Positions 25,047 to 39,800 of a DNA stretch of 64,000 nucleotides are shown here, one piece after another. Source of the DNA: Pteria penguin (lineage: Eukaryota > Mollusca > Bivalvia > Pterioida > Pteriidae); the NCBI GenBank assembly GCA_035048485.1, contig CM068580.1:56706475-56770474 (forward strand), written 5' to 3'. How positions within the stretch are numbered: the first letter of the stretch is position 1; every line of letters starts with the position of its first letter. Both the position numbers and the translations under genes were made by a program. The notes under the pieces were generated by a model that saw only the letters and a list, made by a program, of their open reading frames with translations, did not search any database and had not been told where the DNA came from.

Positions 25047-28000
25047 TTATACACCTGGTTTTCCAGCCATCTGATTTTGTAAAACATTGTTATATTCTGC
25101 AATGGAGTTGTAGACTCTCTTCAGAATAGGCCTGTAGTCACATTCCATCGTCTTTGCTGAGATAACTAATGTTAGAGTTAAGAAATAGTACTGAGAGTTA
25201 TTTGATTGCATTGCAATTGAATAATTTATCTGACAACTATGGAAAACTTTTCAGTTCCTGAATAAATGTTGTGACATATTAAAAAGGCAAGAATAAAAAA
25301 TAACTTCAAGAATATACAGTTGACCTTAAATATCTCAGAAACTTGTAATAATCATGTGGACATAACAATTTTTCTCTTCATTTTATTAACAGCAGAGAAA
25401 CTGCCAAAACTCAAACTCACCTAAGCTTGATTTCAAACGTCCTTTACACTCAAAGTTTTTGAAGTTTGACTGCATATTCTATTATCAATTTAGTACACTA
25501 TACATGCATTTTGACAAATTTATAATATGTGTTTTTAACGATGGTCAGGACTGAAACTATGGAAGTCCAAAATATTTGTAGAGTAAGCCAATTTCCAAAA
25601 TCACCTGATGGGGTAGGAAGAGCTAAATACATCTAAAGATAAAAATTAGAGTTTAAAAAAGTAAATAGTTTATTCTATTGCAAATCATTTTCATTAATGA
25701 AAATGTTAGAAGTCCCTTTCAACATCTTTTAATCCATGAATTTTTCTGGTTGAATATTTACTGAAGTAAATTTGACTGACAATTTCTGAAAATGTTTTAC
25801 AATTAAACATAAGAAAAAACAATGTTTTTAAAAATGTTCAAAAAAGGATACAGTCCTTCATAACATAGTTATTTTGTTCATGATGTTGCCATTTTCTTTC
25901 CAAATTGCCAAGCTGAAAGATAAAACACAATTTTAAAATATATTCACATAATAATATCTATTAAAAATCAATTTAGCATGTTGATATCTATAACAGTTTT
26001 ATAAAAAACATACACATAGAATTAAAATCAAATATATAAAAAAAATTATAATAAAACCCTGTCAGCAATTACATGATTAAAATCTTAGTGGTGCTGATTT
26101 TTAATTAGGGTCTTCCGATTCCATCGGAAGACCCTTCTGTTATTGTAAGGTTTTTTCTTTACATTTGTTATTATTAGGTTTCACAAGTTCCACTTGTGAA
26201 ACCTATTGTTTTTCTGATTTTTCTTTTTTTTTTATTATTATTATTAGGTTTCACAAGTTCCTTGTGGAACCTATTGTTTTTCTGATTTATTATTATTATT
26301 TTTATTTTTCTTCCGTTTTTGCAGTGGACAGAGGTTTTCTCCAATACGGTTTAAGATAGAACATTCAAATTTTCAGGATCGTCTCTTTACACATTTCCGC
26401 CGAGGTATTTTTTTTTATTTTTTCCTACTTTCACTTTGTAAGGTCACAGCGCCACCTACAATTTTTTTATTTAGGTACCTGTATCTTCGCTATTTATTGT
26501 CCGATTGGAATGAAATTTTCAGCATTCGATTCAGAAAAGGAGATGCAAGATTTTATGTCATTGCGTCAATTTCGTAGCTCTACCCCAAAAAAGTTGACCT
26601 TGACCCGATTGTTTTCAGATCAAGAAAAATATTTCAATCTTAGATTTTAGAAAGTAGGATGAAAGATTTCAATGGTCTGATTTGGAATGTGAAAAATTTT
26701 TGAAATCGGACCATAAATAAAGTCACAATGAGCGTGGGAAAATTCGCTATGACGTCATCAAAGCTAATTAAATATTCATACGTTAATATCTCTCTTACTA
26801 AATGAGATATCGGCATGAAATTTTATATCTAAACATGTTTCCACATTCTTAATCTACCTCTAGAATGAAAATGGCATGCTGCCAATATTTTTGAAATTAT
26901 TGAAAATTTTCGAATCAAATGTTTGGCAAGGTCTAGCGACTTTATTTGCTGTCGGATTTTGATGGGGTTTCTTCCATTCGATAGAGCGTTCAAATACCTA
27001 CCAGCATAGTGTTCTCAGATTTTCGCTAACTCTTACGGTTTTTGAGTTATTTGCGTTTGAACACGACAACCCCCTTTAAAGTGATGTTTGTGACGTCATC
27101 AACACTCATTAATTATTCATGAAATGTTTTCGCCTATAGCTCGCTTATTGAGGAAGATAGAGGTGTGTAATTTGGTAGCATGATAGAGATTGAGAATATC
27201 TACCGACTGACAAGAGGAATTTGGCATATAGCCAAATTCCTGAAAATGACGTCATACTTTGTAAATGACGTCATATCTCCCTTATTTTTCATCGGATCGA
27301 GGCGGGAACGGTTGGAATCGATTCTGCGTGAAAAAGTAAAATGGTAAATACTCGAAACAGAATTTCGATATCTCTTACCGTTTTCGAGATATTTGCGGTC
27401 AAAGTTCACATTTTCACCATTCCTGAAAACACACTTTTCAACTTCAGGAAGCTGTGTTTCGCTTCTTGAGGAAGTTAGGGGTGTGAAATTTGGTAGCATG
27501 ATAGAAATTGAAAATATCTACCGACTGACAAGAGGAATTTGGCATGGAGCCAAATTCCTGAAAATGACGTCATACTTTGTAAATGACGTCATATCTCCCT
27601 TATTTTTCATCGGATCGAATCGGGGATGGTTGGAATCGATTCTGCGTGAAAAAGTAAAATGGTAATAAAATGCAACAGAATTTCGATATCTCTTACCGTT
27701 TTCGAGATATTTGCGGTCAAAGTTCACGGTTTCACCATTCCTGAAGACACACTTTTCAAATTCAGGAAGATGTGTTTCGCTTATTGAGGAAGTTAGGGGT
27801 GTGAAATTTGGTAGCATGATAGAGATTGAGAATATCTACCGACTGACAAGAGGAATTTGGCATGGAGCCAAATTCCTGAAAATGACGTCATACTTTGTAA
27901 ATGACGTCATATCTCCCTTATTTATCATCGGATCGAATCGGGGATGGTTGGAATCGATTCTGCGTGAAAATTTAACATCAACGTAATACCAACAGAATTT

Positions 28001-31000
28001 CGATATCTCTTACCGTTTTCGAGATATTTGCCGTCAAAATTCATGGTTTCACCATTCACTACTGGGACCAAAAACCCCTGAGAATCCCGTTTTTCACTGC
28101 AAAACTCTGCAACACCCTGAAAAACTCTGAAAAACACTGAAGTCTGCCTGAAAAACACTGAAAAACTCTGACAGCCCTGATAAACACTGAAAAACTCTGA
28201 AGTCTACCCTGAAAAACTCTGAAAAACACTGACGACCCTGAAAAACTCTGCAAAACTCTGACGCCACTGAAAAACTCTGCAAAACTCTGAAAAGCCCTGA
28301 AAAACACTGACACCTGCTGCGATGCCCTCCGGCCGTGCGATGGCCGCCTCGCGTACTTCTATACGGTCCCTTCTATAAGTTCTATTAGCATTAATGTATA
28401 TAAAATGTGATGAGTTGTGAATTAGAAAAAAAAAGGGTGAAGAGAAAATAAATAAAACATATCTTGCATTTTTGTACGGTGTTTTGAAGTGAAATTATTT
28501 TAACGTATCTCTAAATTCAATTTTACTGATGCATTATTCAAAACCAAACAAACCCAGCAGAGGCGTACTACAATACAAAGGCTTTTCTTACCGAGATTTA
28601 TATATATAATTGTATTTCCAAATGAAAATGTATGTACATATATTCCTGGTAAATATCACTGTTTCATAACTGTGTATTTTAATAGTGAAGAAAAAATAAA
28701 AATATATATATATATATAAAAAGAAGCTCAGAACTATAAATTAGTGAATAAATAATAAATTATTGAATAATAAATAAAAAAGTGAATAAATAGATGAATA
28801 AATGAATAAATAAATAAATAAATAATATTTGAATGTGACCAGTACCTATAAACTTTATACGAAAAGCGAATTTAATACACCAGTACTGACAGCAAATCGA
28901 CCACAAAGAAAATCGCTTGTCATTCATTTTAAATAACACAATGCATTCTATTCCAATTCTGTTGCAACATTTATAGAGACTATACCCATATATTTTCATG
29001 TGACGACCTTTAGGTTTAAACACCCCCACCCCTTCTCACACACACACGCACGCAATACTTTTTTCTCTATCAATACTTTTCACACAAAATTAAGATATAC
29101 AAATTTAACCTTTGTTCTTATTATAACAGCGTAATATAACAAAGTTCAGAGGACAATAACTTTCTTTAACTGAAAATTTTACGTGTCTACGTGTTGCTCT
29201 TTCATTCGAATGACATACGTAATTTTTTTCCCATAAAATTTTTCAGTGATTAAGTATTCTCTCGGTATTCAATAATGTTGCTTGAAATAGCATCAAATAA
29301 GTTTCAATATATCAGTGTAACAACGTATCTGCCGTTTGTTATATCACTTACCTACATAATCTACATCACGTAACTCTATACAATAAAATGATTTTATCTA
29401 ACAGCCCCCCCCCCCCCCGCCCTTTTCAATGGGAGACTGTGCCCTCCCCCCCCCCCCCACCACCTTTTCTTTCAAAAATTTCTAGATCCGCCCGCCTATT
29501 ACGTATTGTAACAATGTATCCAGTAATGGTCATGTATAGTAATGGCGAATACAAGGGCGCTCGCCTAACAGCACCCCCCCCCCCCCTTTTCAATGGGAGA
29601 CTGTGCCCTCCCCTTCCCCTTTCTTCTTTCAAAAATTTCTAGATCCGCCTATGAACAGTATCTCCCTTGTTACGTATTGTAACAATGTATCCAGTAAGGG
29701 TCATGTATAGCAATGGCGAATACAAGGGCGCTCGCCCTGTTGACTGGGACATAGAAGTCTTACATAAAAATACCCTGTCCAGTCAAAACTAGCAAAGTAT
29801 TTGACCTTTATTTTCAAAATGACATATAAATTCAAGTAAACGGTGTCATATTTAGAGCAGATACCTCGATCTGCCCCAACCTATGGATCCAAATCGTAAA
29901 TTGTCGAATAGGATGTTTAAATCAAATAGTATATTTAAATTGAGACCATACACCCCCCCCCCCCCCCCACACACACACACACACACACGCCCCTTCTCTC
30001 TCTTATATATATATTATACTAGAATATCTTCATTAGAAAGTAACGGCACACGCATGGAATCTGAAATTGTTTTATTTTAATCCGACATGTCTTTTTTTTT
30101 TCACCTTTATTCTACATGTCATCAGTACTCTATTACGTAATAAACATCCGGTTGTTTAACCCGGTAAATATCGCTCGTAATCTCATATAGTTTGTTACCT
30201 ATCATGCTGTAAATTGGGAATCGTAATTAACAGTACCTTGGTATGTATGAGGGGACAAAACATATTTAGTAACGGGTTGAAACATATCCAGTTGATACAT
30301 TTCAATGTTAATTTGTGTTATTGGCAAAATTAATTAAAGTGTCATTTTAACAGTGACTTATAAAGTTTAGGACAAAAACTGATTTTCAATCTTCAAATGT
30401 GAAATCATTTGTTTTACACACGATCATTTATTTATTTTTATGTCATAAACTAAACTACATCAATTATTTAAGTTCAATTTCTTCCGCATTTACTCTGATA
30501 ATAGCAATATTATAGAATACATGCGAAATGTGAGATTTGTGAAGCTGTGATATAAAGTGCTATTCTGTTCCATTAATTTACATACGGATTAAATAAGTAG
30601 CTGCGTTACGGCCTGTAGCGAGAAGGAAATACGCATACCCAAAGCCATGCTCGTTCACTCAAGTTGGACACCGTTTAAAAAAAAAAAGGGGGGGGGGGGT
30701 TAGAATTAAATTAACGCAACTTCACAGCGTTTTATCGGTGAATGGCCACTAATTTATGAAGAATGCAATATTGATTTATCAATATTAATCATGAATGCTT
30801 TTAAACTCGAAAGAGAGTGGGGAGCGGTTTTAAGGTCGTAACATAACGATATTTGGGTGGATTCTTTACACAGATTGGAAAAGATGTAAAAGTAAACATC
30901 AATCATTATGTGTTATTAAAATGATTGATAGGGATATATAGAATTAATTATTTCTTTTTTTTTTCTGTATTTATTTATCTGTTTACAATGCGTTTTCTGT

Positions 31001-32704
31001 AAACTTCGTCTATCGATTTTTTTAAAATCTTAATATTTTTATTAAATGTATTATGATGTATTTTTTTCGTACGGAAAAGTTTAATGTTCTTATTATAAAT
31101 AAATAGATGAATTAATAATTAAATAAATAGATAAATAAGAAATAAATAAGAAAATAAATAAATAAATAAATGAAGTCCGCCGAGGAAGGCCGCTGGCCGA
31201 AATGTTACAGTACGGAAAAATAGTGCTTTTATTATAAATAAATAAATAAATAAATAAATAAATACATAAAATTTTAAAATGTCTTGTTCTATATTTTGTA
31301 CTTATTTCCCCCTCCCTTAATGCACCTCTATGAAACAACGATGTTAAGTAACATGCTACTGCTGTAGTTAGATTATTTGTTCGTTCGTTTGTTTGTTTGT
31401 TTTATTCTTCTATCTTTCTTTAAGTCGATCAATAAAACAAGTGATATCGCGCTGGAAAGTCCTGTGTCAATAAAATTGTTTTTGCTAAGTACGTAATTCA
31501 TGTGATTTATTAAACTGCAAATGTAAAGATCATCTTACAAACGTAAGTCAGAATAGGAACAATATCTTAGTAATTTTATCTATAAAAATCGTTAAAATAA
31601 GTCCTTGACAAATGATAAAAAAAATGCGGGGTTTTTTTTTTCTTATACCCGCTTATAAATTCATCACATTTAATACTTATTAAAGGTCATACATAGATAA
31701 CAGCGAACCATTTCAAGGGCTTATAAGTTATATTATAAAAGGGACCGTATAGAAGTACGCGAGGCCACGATCGCACGGCCAGAGGGCATCGCAGCAGGTG
31801 TCAGTGTTTTTCAGGGTTTTTCAGAGTTTTGCAGAGTTTTTCAGTGGCGTCAGAGTTTTTCAGAGTTTTGCAGAGTTTTTCAGGGTCGTCAGTGTTTTTC
31901 AGAGTTTTTCAGGGTAGACTTCAGAGTTTTTCAGTGTTTATCAGGGCTGTCAGAGTTTTTCAGTGTTTTTCAGGCAGACTTCAGTGTTTTTCAGAGTTTT
32001 TCAGGGTGTTGCAGAGTTTTGCAGTGAAAAACGGGATTCTCAGGGGTTTTTCGACCCAGTAGTGATTCCTGAAAATACACTTTTCAACTTCAGGAAGCTG
32101 TGTTTCGCTTATTTATAAAGCTAGTGGTGTGAAATTTGGTAGCATGATACAGAATAAAAATATTTACCGACTGACAAGTGGGATTTGGCATGGTGCGAAA
32201 TTCCTGAGCATGACGTAATACTATTTAAATGACGTCATAGCTCCCTTACTTTTCATCCGATCGAATCGGAAATGGTTGGAATCGATTCTTCGTGAAAAAT
32301 AAAATGTATATATTCACCTAAAGTTTTTTTTTCCATATCCCTTACCGTTTTTAAGATATTTGCGGTCAGATTTAACGGTTTCACAGTCCTTTCCGCATAC
32401 CTTGGGGCCCCACAAAGGGATATGGTCCCAAAATATTTCTTCCTCTTATTCCCCGGAAAAAAATCTTTCATGCTGAATTCTTCATTTTCAATCCAAGAAC
32501 AACAAAAAGCCAAGACATTTGGTCTTAACTTTTTCATCTGAGTCTTGTGAAACCTTCTTGTTGGCTCGCCAACAAGGTCAGCTCTAGTTATTATTAGGTT
32601 TCACAAGTTTCACTTGTGAAACCTATTGTTTTTCTGATTTTTCTTTTTTTTTTATTAGGTTTCACAAGTTCCACTTGTGAAACCTATTGTTTTTCTGATT
32701 ATTC

Positions 32705-32736
<32 letters not shown>

Positions 32737-32783
32737 GGTTTCACAAGTTCCACTTGTGAAACCTATTGTTTTTCTGATTTTTC

Positions 32784-32814
<31 letters not shown>

Positions 32815-35800
32815 TTTATTTTTCTTCCGTTTTTGCAGTGGACAGAGGTTTTCTCCAATACTGTTTAAGATAGAACATTCAAATTTTCAGGATCGTCTCT
32901 TTACACATTTCCGCTGAGGTATTTTTTTTTATTTTTTCCTACTTTCACTTTGTAAGGTCACAGCGCCACCTACAATTTTTTTATTTAGGTACCTATATCT
33001 TCGCTATTTATTGTCCGATTGGAATGAAATTTTCAGCATTCGATTCAGAAAAGGAGATGCAAGATTTTATGTCACTGCGTCAATTTCGTAGCTCTATCCC
33101 GAAAAAGTTGACCTTGACCCGATTGTTTTCAGTTCAAAAAAAATATGTCAATCTTAGATTTTAGAATGTAGGATGAAAGATTTCAACGGTCTGATTTGGA
33201 ATGTGAAAAATTTTTGAAATCGGACCATAAATAAAGTCACAATGAGCGTGGGAAAATTCGCTATGACGTCATCAAAGCTAATTAAATATTCATACGTTAA
33301 TATCTCTCTTACTAAATGAGATATCGGCATGAAATTTTATATCTAAACATGTTTCCACATTCTTAATCTACCTCTAGAATGAAAATGGCATGCTGCCAAT
33401 ATTTTTGAAATTATTGAAAATTTTCGAATCAAATCTTTGGCAAGGTCTAGCGACTTTATTTGCAGTCGGATTTTGATCGGGTTTCTTCCATTCGATAGAG
33501 CGTTCAAATACCTACCAGTAGAGTGTTCTCAGATTTTCGCTAACTCTTACGGTTTTTGAGTTATTTGCGTTTGAACACGCCAACCCCCTTTAAAGTGATG
33601 TTTGTGACGTCATCAACACTCATTAATTATTCATGAAATGTTTTCGCCTATAGCTCGCTTATTGAGAAAGATAGAGGTGTGAAATTTGGTAGCATGATAG
33701 AGATTGAGAATATCTACCGACTGACAAGAGGAATTTGGCATATAGCCAAATTCCTGAAAATGACGTCATACTTTGTAAATGACGTCATATCTCCCTTATT
33801 TTTCATCGGATCGAGGCGGGGACGGTTGGAATCGATTCTGCGTGAAAAAGTAAAATGGTAAATACTCGAAACAGAATTTCGATATCTCTTACCGTTTTCG
33901 AGATATTTGCGGTCAAAGTTCACGGTTTCACCATTCCTGAAAACACACTTTTCAACTTCAGGAAGCTGTGTTTCGCTTATTGAGGAAGTTAGGGGTGTGA
34001 AATTTGGTAGCATGATAGAGATTGAAAATATCTACCGACTGACAAGAGGAATTTGGCATGGAGCCAAATTCCTGAAAATGACGTCATACTTTGTAAATGA
34101 CGTCATATCTCCCTTATTTATCATCGGATCGAATCGAGGATGGTTGGAATCGATTCTGCGTGGAAATTTAACATCCTAATTAATACAACAGAATTTCGAT
34201 ATCTCTTACCGTTTTCGAGATATTTGCGGTCAAAATTCATGGTTTCACCATTCCTGAAAATACACTTTTCAACTTCAGGAAGCTGTGTTTCGCTTATTTA
34301 TAAAGCTAGTGGTGTGAAATTTGGTAGCATGATACAGAATAAAAATATTTACCGACTGACAAGTGGGATTTGGCATGATGCGAAATTCCTGAACATGACG
34401 TAATACTATTTAAATGACGTCATAGCTCCCTTACTTTTCATCCGATCGAATCGGGAATGGTTGGAATCGATTCTTCGTGAAAAATAAAATGTATATATTT
34501 ACCTAAAGTTTTTTTTCCATATCCCTTACCGTTTTTAAGATATTTGCGGTCAGATTTAACGGTTTCACAGTCCTTTCCGCATACCTTGGGGCCCCACAAA
34601 GGGATGTGGTCCCAAAATATTTCTTCCTCTTATTCCCCGGAGAAAAATCTTTCATGCTGAATTCTTCATTTTCAATCCAAGAACAACAAAAAGCCAAGAC
34701 ATTTGGTCTTAACTTTTTCAACTGAGTCTTGTGAAACCTTCTTGTTGGCTCGCCAACAAGGTCAGCTCTAGTTATTTTTATTTTTCTTCCGTTTTTGCAG
34801 TGGACAGAGGTTTTCTCCAATACGGTTTACGATAGAACATTCAAATTTTCAGGATCGTCTCTTTACACATTTCCGCCGAGGTATTTTTTTTATTTTTTCC
34901 TACTTTCACTTTGTAAGGTCACAGCGCCACCTACAATTTTTTTTATTTAGGTACCTGTATCTTCGCTATTTATTGTCCGATTGGAATGAAATTTTCAGCA
35001 TTCGATTCAGAAAAGGAGATGCAAGATTTTATGTCACTGCGTCAATTTCGTAGCTCTACCCCTAAAAAGTTGACCTTGACCCGATTGTTTTGAGTTTAAG
35101 AAAAATATTTCACTCTTAGATTTTAGAATGTAGGATGAAAGATTTCAATGGTCTGATTTGGAATGTGAAAAATTTTTGAAATCGGACCATAAATAAAGTC
35201 ACAATGAGCGTGGGAAAATTCGCTATGACGTCATCAAAGCTAATTAAATATTCATACGTTAATATCTCTCTTACTAAATGAGATATCGGCATGAAATTTT
35301 ATATCTAAACATGTTTCCACATTCTTAATCTACCTCTAGAATGAAAATGGCATGCTGCCAATATTTTTGAAATTATTGAAAATTTTCGAATCAAATCTTT
35401 GGCAAGGTCTAGCGACTTTATTTGCAGTCGGATTTTGATGGGGTTTCTTCCATTCGATAGAGCGTTCAAATACCTACCAGTAGAGTGTTCTCAGATTTTC
35501 GCTAACTCTTACGGGTTTTGAGTTATTTGCGTTTGAACACGACAACCCCCTTTAAAGTGATGTTTGTGACGTCATCAACACTCATTAATTATTCATGAGA
35601 TGTTTTCGCCTATAGCTCGCTTATTGAGGAAGATAGAGGTGTGTAATTTGGTAGCATGATAGAGATTGAGAATATCTACCGACTGACAAGAGGAATTTGG
35701 CATGGAGCCAAATTCCTGAAAATGACGTCATACTTTGTAAATGACGTCATATCTCCCTTATTTTTCATCGGATCGAGGCGGGGACGGTTGGAATCGATTC

Positions 35801-36844
35801 TGCGTGAAAAAGTAAAATGGTAAATACTCGAAACAGAATTTCGATATCTCTTACCGTTTTCGAGATATTTGCGGTCAAAGTTCACGGTTTCACCATTCCT
35901 GAAAACACACTTTTCAACTTCAGGAAGCTGTGTTTCCCTTCTTGAGGAAGTTAGGGGTGTGAAATTTGGTAGCATGATAGAGATTGATAATATTTACCGA
36001 CTGACAAGAGGAATTTGGCATGGAGCCAAATTCTTGAAAATGACGTCATACTTTGTAAATGACGTCATATCTCCCTTATTTATCATCGGATCGAGTCGGA
36101 GATGGTTGGAATCGATTCTGCGTGAAAATTTAACATCAAATTAGTACAACAGAATTTCGATATCTCTTACCGTTTTCGAGATATTTGCCGTCAAAATTCA
36201 TGGTTTCACCATTCCTGAAAATACACTTTTCAACTTCAGGAAGCTGTGTTTCGCTTATTTATAAAGCTAGTGGTGTGAAATTTGGTAGCATGATACAGAA
36301 TAAAAATATTTACCGACTGACAAGTGGGATTTGGCATGGTGCGAAATTCCTGTACATGACGTAATACTATTTAAATGACGTCATAGGTCCCTTACTTTTC
36401 ATCCGATCGAATCGGGAATGGTTGGAATCGATTCTTCGTGAAAAATAAAATGTATATATTCACCTAAAGTTTTTTTTTCCATATCCCTTACCGTTTTTAA
36501 GATATTTGCGGTCAGATTTAACGGTTTCACAGTCCTTTCCGCATACCTTGGGGCCCCACAAAGGGATGTGGTCCCAAAATATTTCTTCCTCTTATTCCCC
36601 GGAGAAAAATCTTTCATGCTGAATTCTTCATTTTCAATCCCAGAACAACAAAAAGCCAAGACATTTGGTCTTAACTTTTTCATCTGAGTCTTGTGAAACC
36701 TTCTTGTTGGCTCGCCAACAAGGTCAGCTCTAGTTATTAGGTTTCACAAGTTCCACTTGTGAAACCTATTGTTTTTCTGATTTTTCTTTTTTTTTTAGGT
36801 TTCACAAGTTCCACTTGTGAAACCTATTGTTTTTCTGATTTTTC

Positions 36845-36875
<31 letters not shown>

Positions 36876-39800
36876 TTTATTTTTCTTCCGTTTTTGCAGT
36901 GGACAGAGGTTTTCTCCAATACGGTTTAAGATAGAACATTCAAATTTTCAGGATCGTCTCTTTACACATTTCCGCCGAGGTATTTTTTTTATTTTTTCCT
37001 ACTTTCACTTTGTAAGGTCACAGCGCCACCTACAATTTTTTTATTTAGGTACCTGTATCTTCGCTATTTATTGTCCGATTGGAATGAAATTTGCGGCATT
37101 CGATTCAGAAAAGGAGATGCAAGATTTTATGTCACTGCGTCAATTTCGTAGCTCTACCCCGAAAAAGTTGACCTTGACCCGATTGTTTTGAATTCAAAAA
37201 AAATATTTCAATCTTAGATTTTAGACAGTAGGATGAAAGATTTCAATGGTCTGATTTGGAATGTGAAAAATTTTTGAAATCGGACCATAAATAAAGTCAC
37301 AATGAGCGTGGGAAAATTCGCTATGACGTCATCAAAGCTAATTAAATATTCATACGTTAATATCTCTCTTACTAAATAAGATATCAGCATGAAATTTTAT
37401 ATCTAAACATGTTTCCACATTCTTAATGTACCTCTAGAATGAAAATGGCATGCTGCCAATATTTTTGAAATTATTGAAAATTTTCGAATCAAATCTTTGG
37501 CAAGGTCTAGCGACTTTATTTGCAGTCGGATTTTGATCGGGTTTCTTCCATTCGATAGAGCGTTCAAATACCTACCAGAAGAGTTTTCTCAGATTTTCGC
37601 TAACTCTTACGGTTTTTGAGTTATTTGCGTTTGAACACGACAACCCCCTTTAAAGTGATGTTTGTGACGTCATCAACACTCATTAATTATTCATGAAATG
37701 TTTTCGCCTATAGCTCGCTTATTGAGGAAGATAGAGGTGTGAAATTTGGTAGCATGATAGAGATTGAGAATATCTACCGACTGACGAGAGGAATTTGGCA
37801 TGGAGCCAAATTCCTGAAAATGACGTCATACTTTGTAAATGACGTCATATCTCCCTTATTTTTCATCGGATCGAGGCGGGGACGGTTGGAATCCATTCTG
37901 CGTGAAAAAGTAAAAAAGGTAAATACCGAAACAGAATTTCGATATCTCTTACCGTTTTCGAGATATTTGCGGTCAAAGTTCACGGTTTCACCATTCCTGA
38001 AAACACACTTTTCAAATTCAGGAAGCTGTGTTTCCCTTATTGAGGAAGTTAGAGGTGTGAAATTTGGTAGCATGATAGAGATTGAGAATATCTACCGACT
38101 GACAAGAGGAATTTGGCATGGAGCCAAATTCCTGAAAATGACGTCATACTTTGTAAATGACGTCATATCTCCCTTATTTATCATCGGATCGAATCGGGGA
38201 TGGTTGGAATCGATTCTGCGTGAAAATTTAACATCCTGATTAGTACAACAGAATTTCGATATCTCTTACCGTTTTTGAGATATTTGCCGTCAAAATTCAT
38301 GGTTTCACCATTCCTGAAAATACACTTTTCAACTTCAGGAAGCTGTGTTTCGCTTATTTATAAAGCTAGTGGTGTGAAATTTGGTAGCATGATACAGAAT
38401 AAAAATATTTACCGACTGACAAGTGGGATTTGGCATGGTGCGAAATTCCTGAACATGACGTAATACTATTTAAATGACGTCATAGCTCCCTTACTTTTCA
38501 TCCGATCGAATCGGGAATGGTTGGAATCGATTCTTCGTGAAAAATAAAATGTATGTATTTACCTAAAGTTTTTTTTTTTCCATATCCCTTACCGTTTTTA
38601 AGATATTAGCGGTCAGATTTAACGGTTTCACAGTCCTTTCCGCATACCTTGGGGCCCCACAAAGGGATGTGGTCCCAAAATATTTCTTCCTCTTATTCCC
38701 CGGAGAAAAATCTTTCATGCTGAATTCTTGATTTTCAATCCCAGAACAACAAAAAGCCAAGACATTTGGTCTTAACTTTTTCAACTGAGTCTTGTGAAAC
38801 CTTCTTGTTGGCTCGCCAACAAGGTCAGCTCTAGTTATTATTATTATTATTATTATTATTATTTTTATTTTTCTTCCGTTTTTGCAGTGGACAGAGGTTT
38901 TCTCCAATACGGTTTAAGATAGAACATTCAAATTTTCAGGATCGTCTCTTTACACATTTCCGCCGAGGTATTTTTTTTTATTTTTTCCTACTTTCACTTT
39001 GTAAGGTCACAGCGCCACCTACAATTTTTTTATTTAGGTACCTGTATCTTCGCTATTTATTGTCCGATTGGAATGAAATTTTCAGCATTCGATTCAGAAA
39101 AGGAGATGCAAGATTTTATGTCACTGCGTCAATTTCGTAGCTCTACCCCGAAAAAGTTGACCTTGACCCGATTGTTTTGAGTTTTAAAAAAATATTTCAA
39201 TCTTAGATTTTAGACAGTAGGATGAAAGATTTCAATGGTCTGATTTGGAATGTGAAAAATTTTTGAAATCGAACCATAAATAAAGTCACAATGAGCGTGG
39301 GAAAATTCGCTATGACGTCATCAAAGCTAATTAAATATTCATACGTTAATATCTCTCTTACTAAATGAGATATCGGCATGAAATTTTATATCTAAACATG
39401 TTTCCACATTCTTAATCTACCTCTAGAATGAAAATGGCATGCTGCCAATATTTTTGAAATTATTGAAAATTTTCGAATCAAATCTTTGGCAAGGTCTAGC
39501 GACTTTATTTGCAGTCGGATTTTAATCGGGTTTCTTCCATTCGATAGAGCGTTCAAATACCTACCAGTAGAGTGTTCTCAGATTTTCGCTAACTCTTACG
39601 ATTTTTGAGTTATTTGCGTTTGAACACGACAACCCCCTTTAAAGTGATGTTTGTGACGTCATCAACACTCATTAATTATTCATGAAATGTTTTCGCCTAT
39701 AGCTCGCTTATTGAGGAAGATAGAGGTGTGTAATTTGGTAGCATGATAGAGATTGAGAATATCTACCGACTGACAAGAGGAATTTGGCATATAGCCAAAT

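Larger units (their letters stand above)
28057..32064. mobile_element. CACTA (EnSpm-like) non-autonomous DNA transposon, 4008 bp
   Basis: Ends CACTACTGGG and CCCAGTAGTG. Target duplication ATT at 28054-28056 and 32065-32067; sister units show the uninterrupted site. Terminal inverted repeats are ~320-330 bp (28057-28377, 31733-32064) and made mostly of clustered CTGAAAAACTCTG motifs, followed by GATGCCCTCC and CGTACTTCTATACGGTCCC. CACTA ends plus a 3-bp duplication define the EnSpm/CACTA superfamily. The 3.3-kb interior has microsatellites, C-runs and a duplicated block but no transposase frame. Confidence 0.88.
26176..32587 (+). mobile_element. Array unit 1, interrupted by a CACTA element
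   Basis: The 5' palindrome is at 26176 with a decayed second copy near 26247. Three subrepeats (anchors near 27174, 27492, 27810) and a terminal subrepeat (near 32139) lie on opposite sides of the insert. Removing 28057-32067 restores a unit of ~2.4 kb. Confidence 0.88.

Noticed and set aside
28059..28313. Ser/Gln/Phe-rich frames in the CACTA ends (also 31829-32062)
   Set aside because: Translation of the CTGAAAAACTCTG motif cluster; mirrored at both ends because the ends are inverted repeats.
29388..29642. Proline-rich frame
   Set aside because: Produced by C homopolymers in a duplicated non-coding block.
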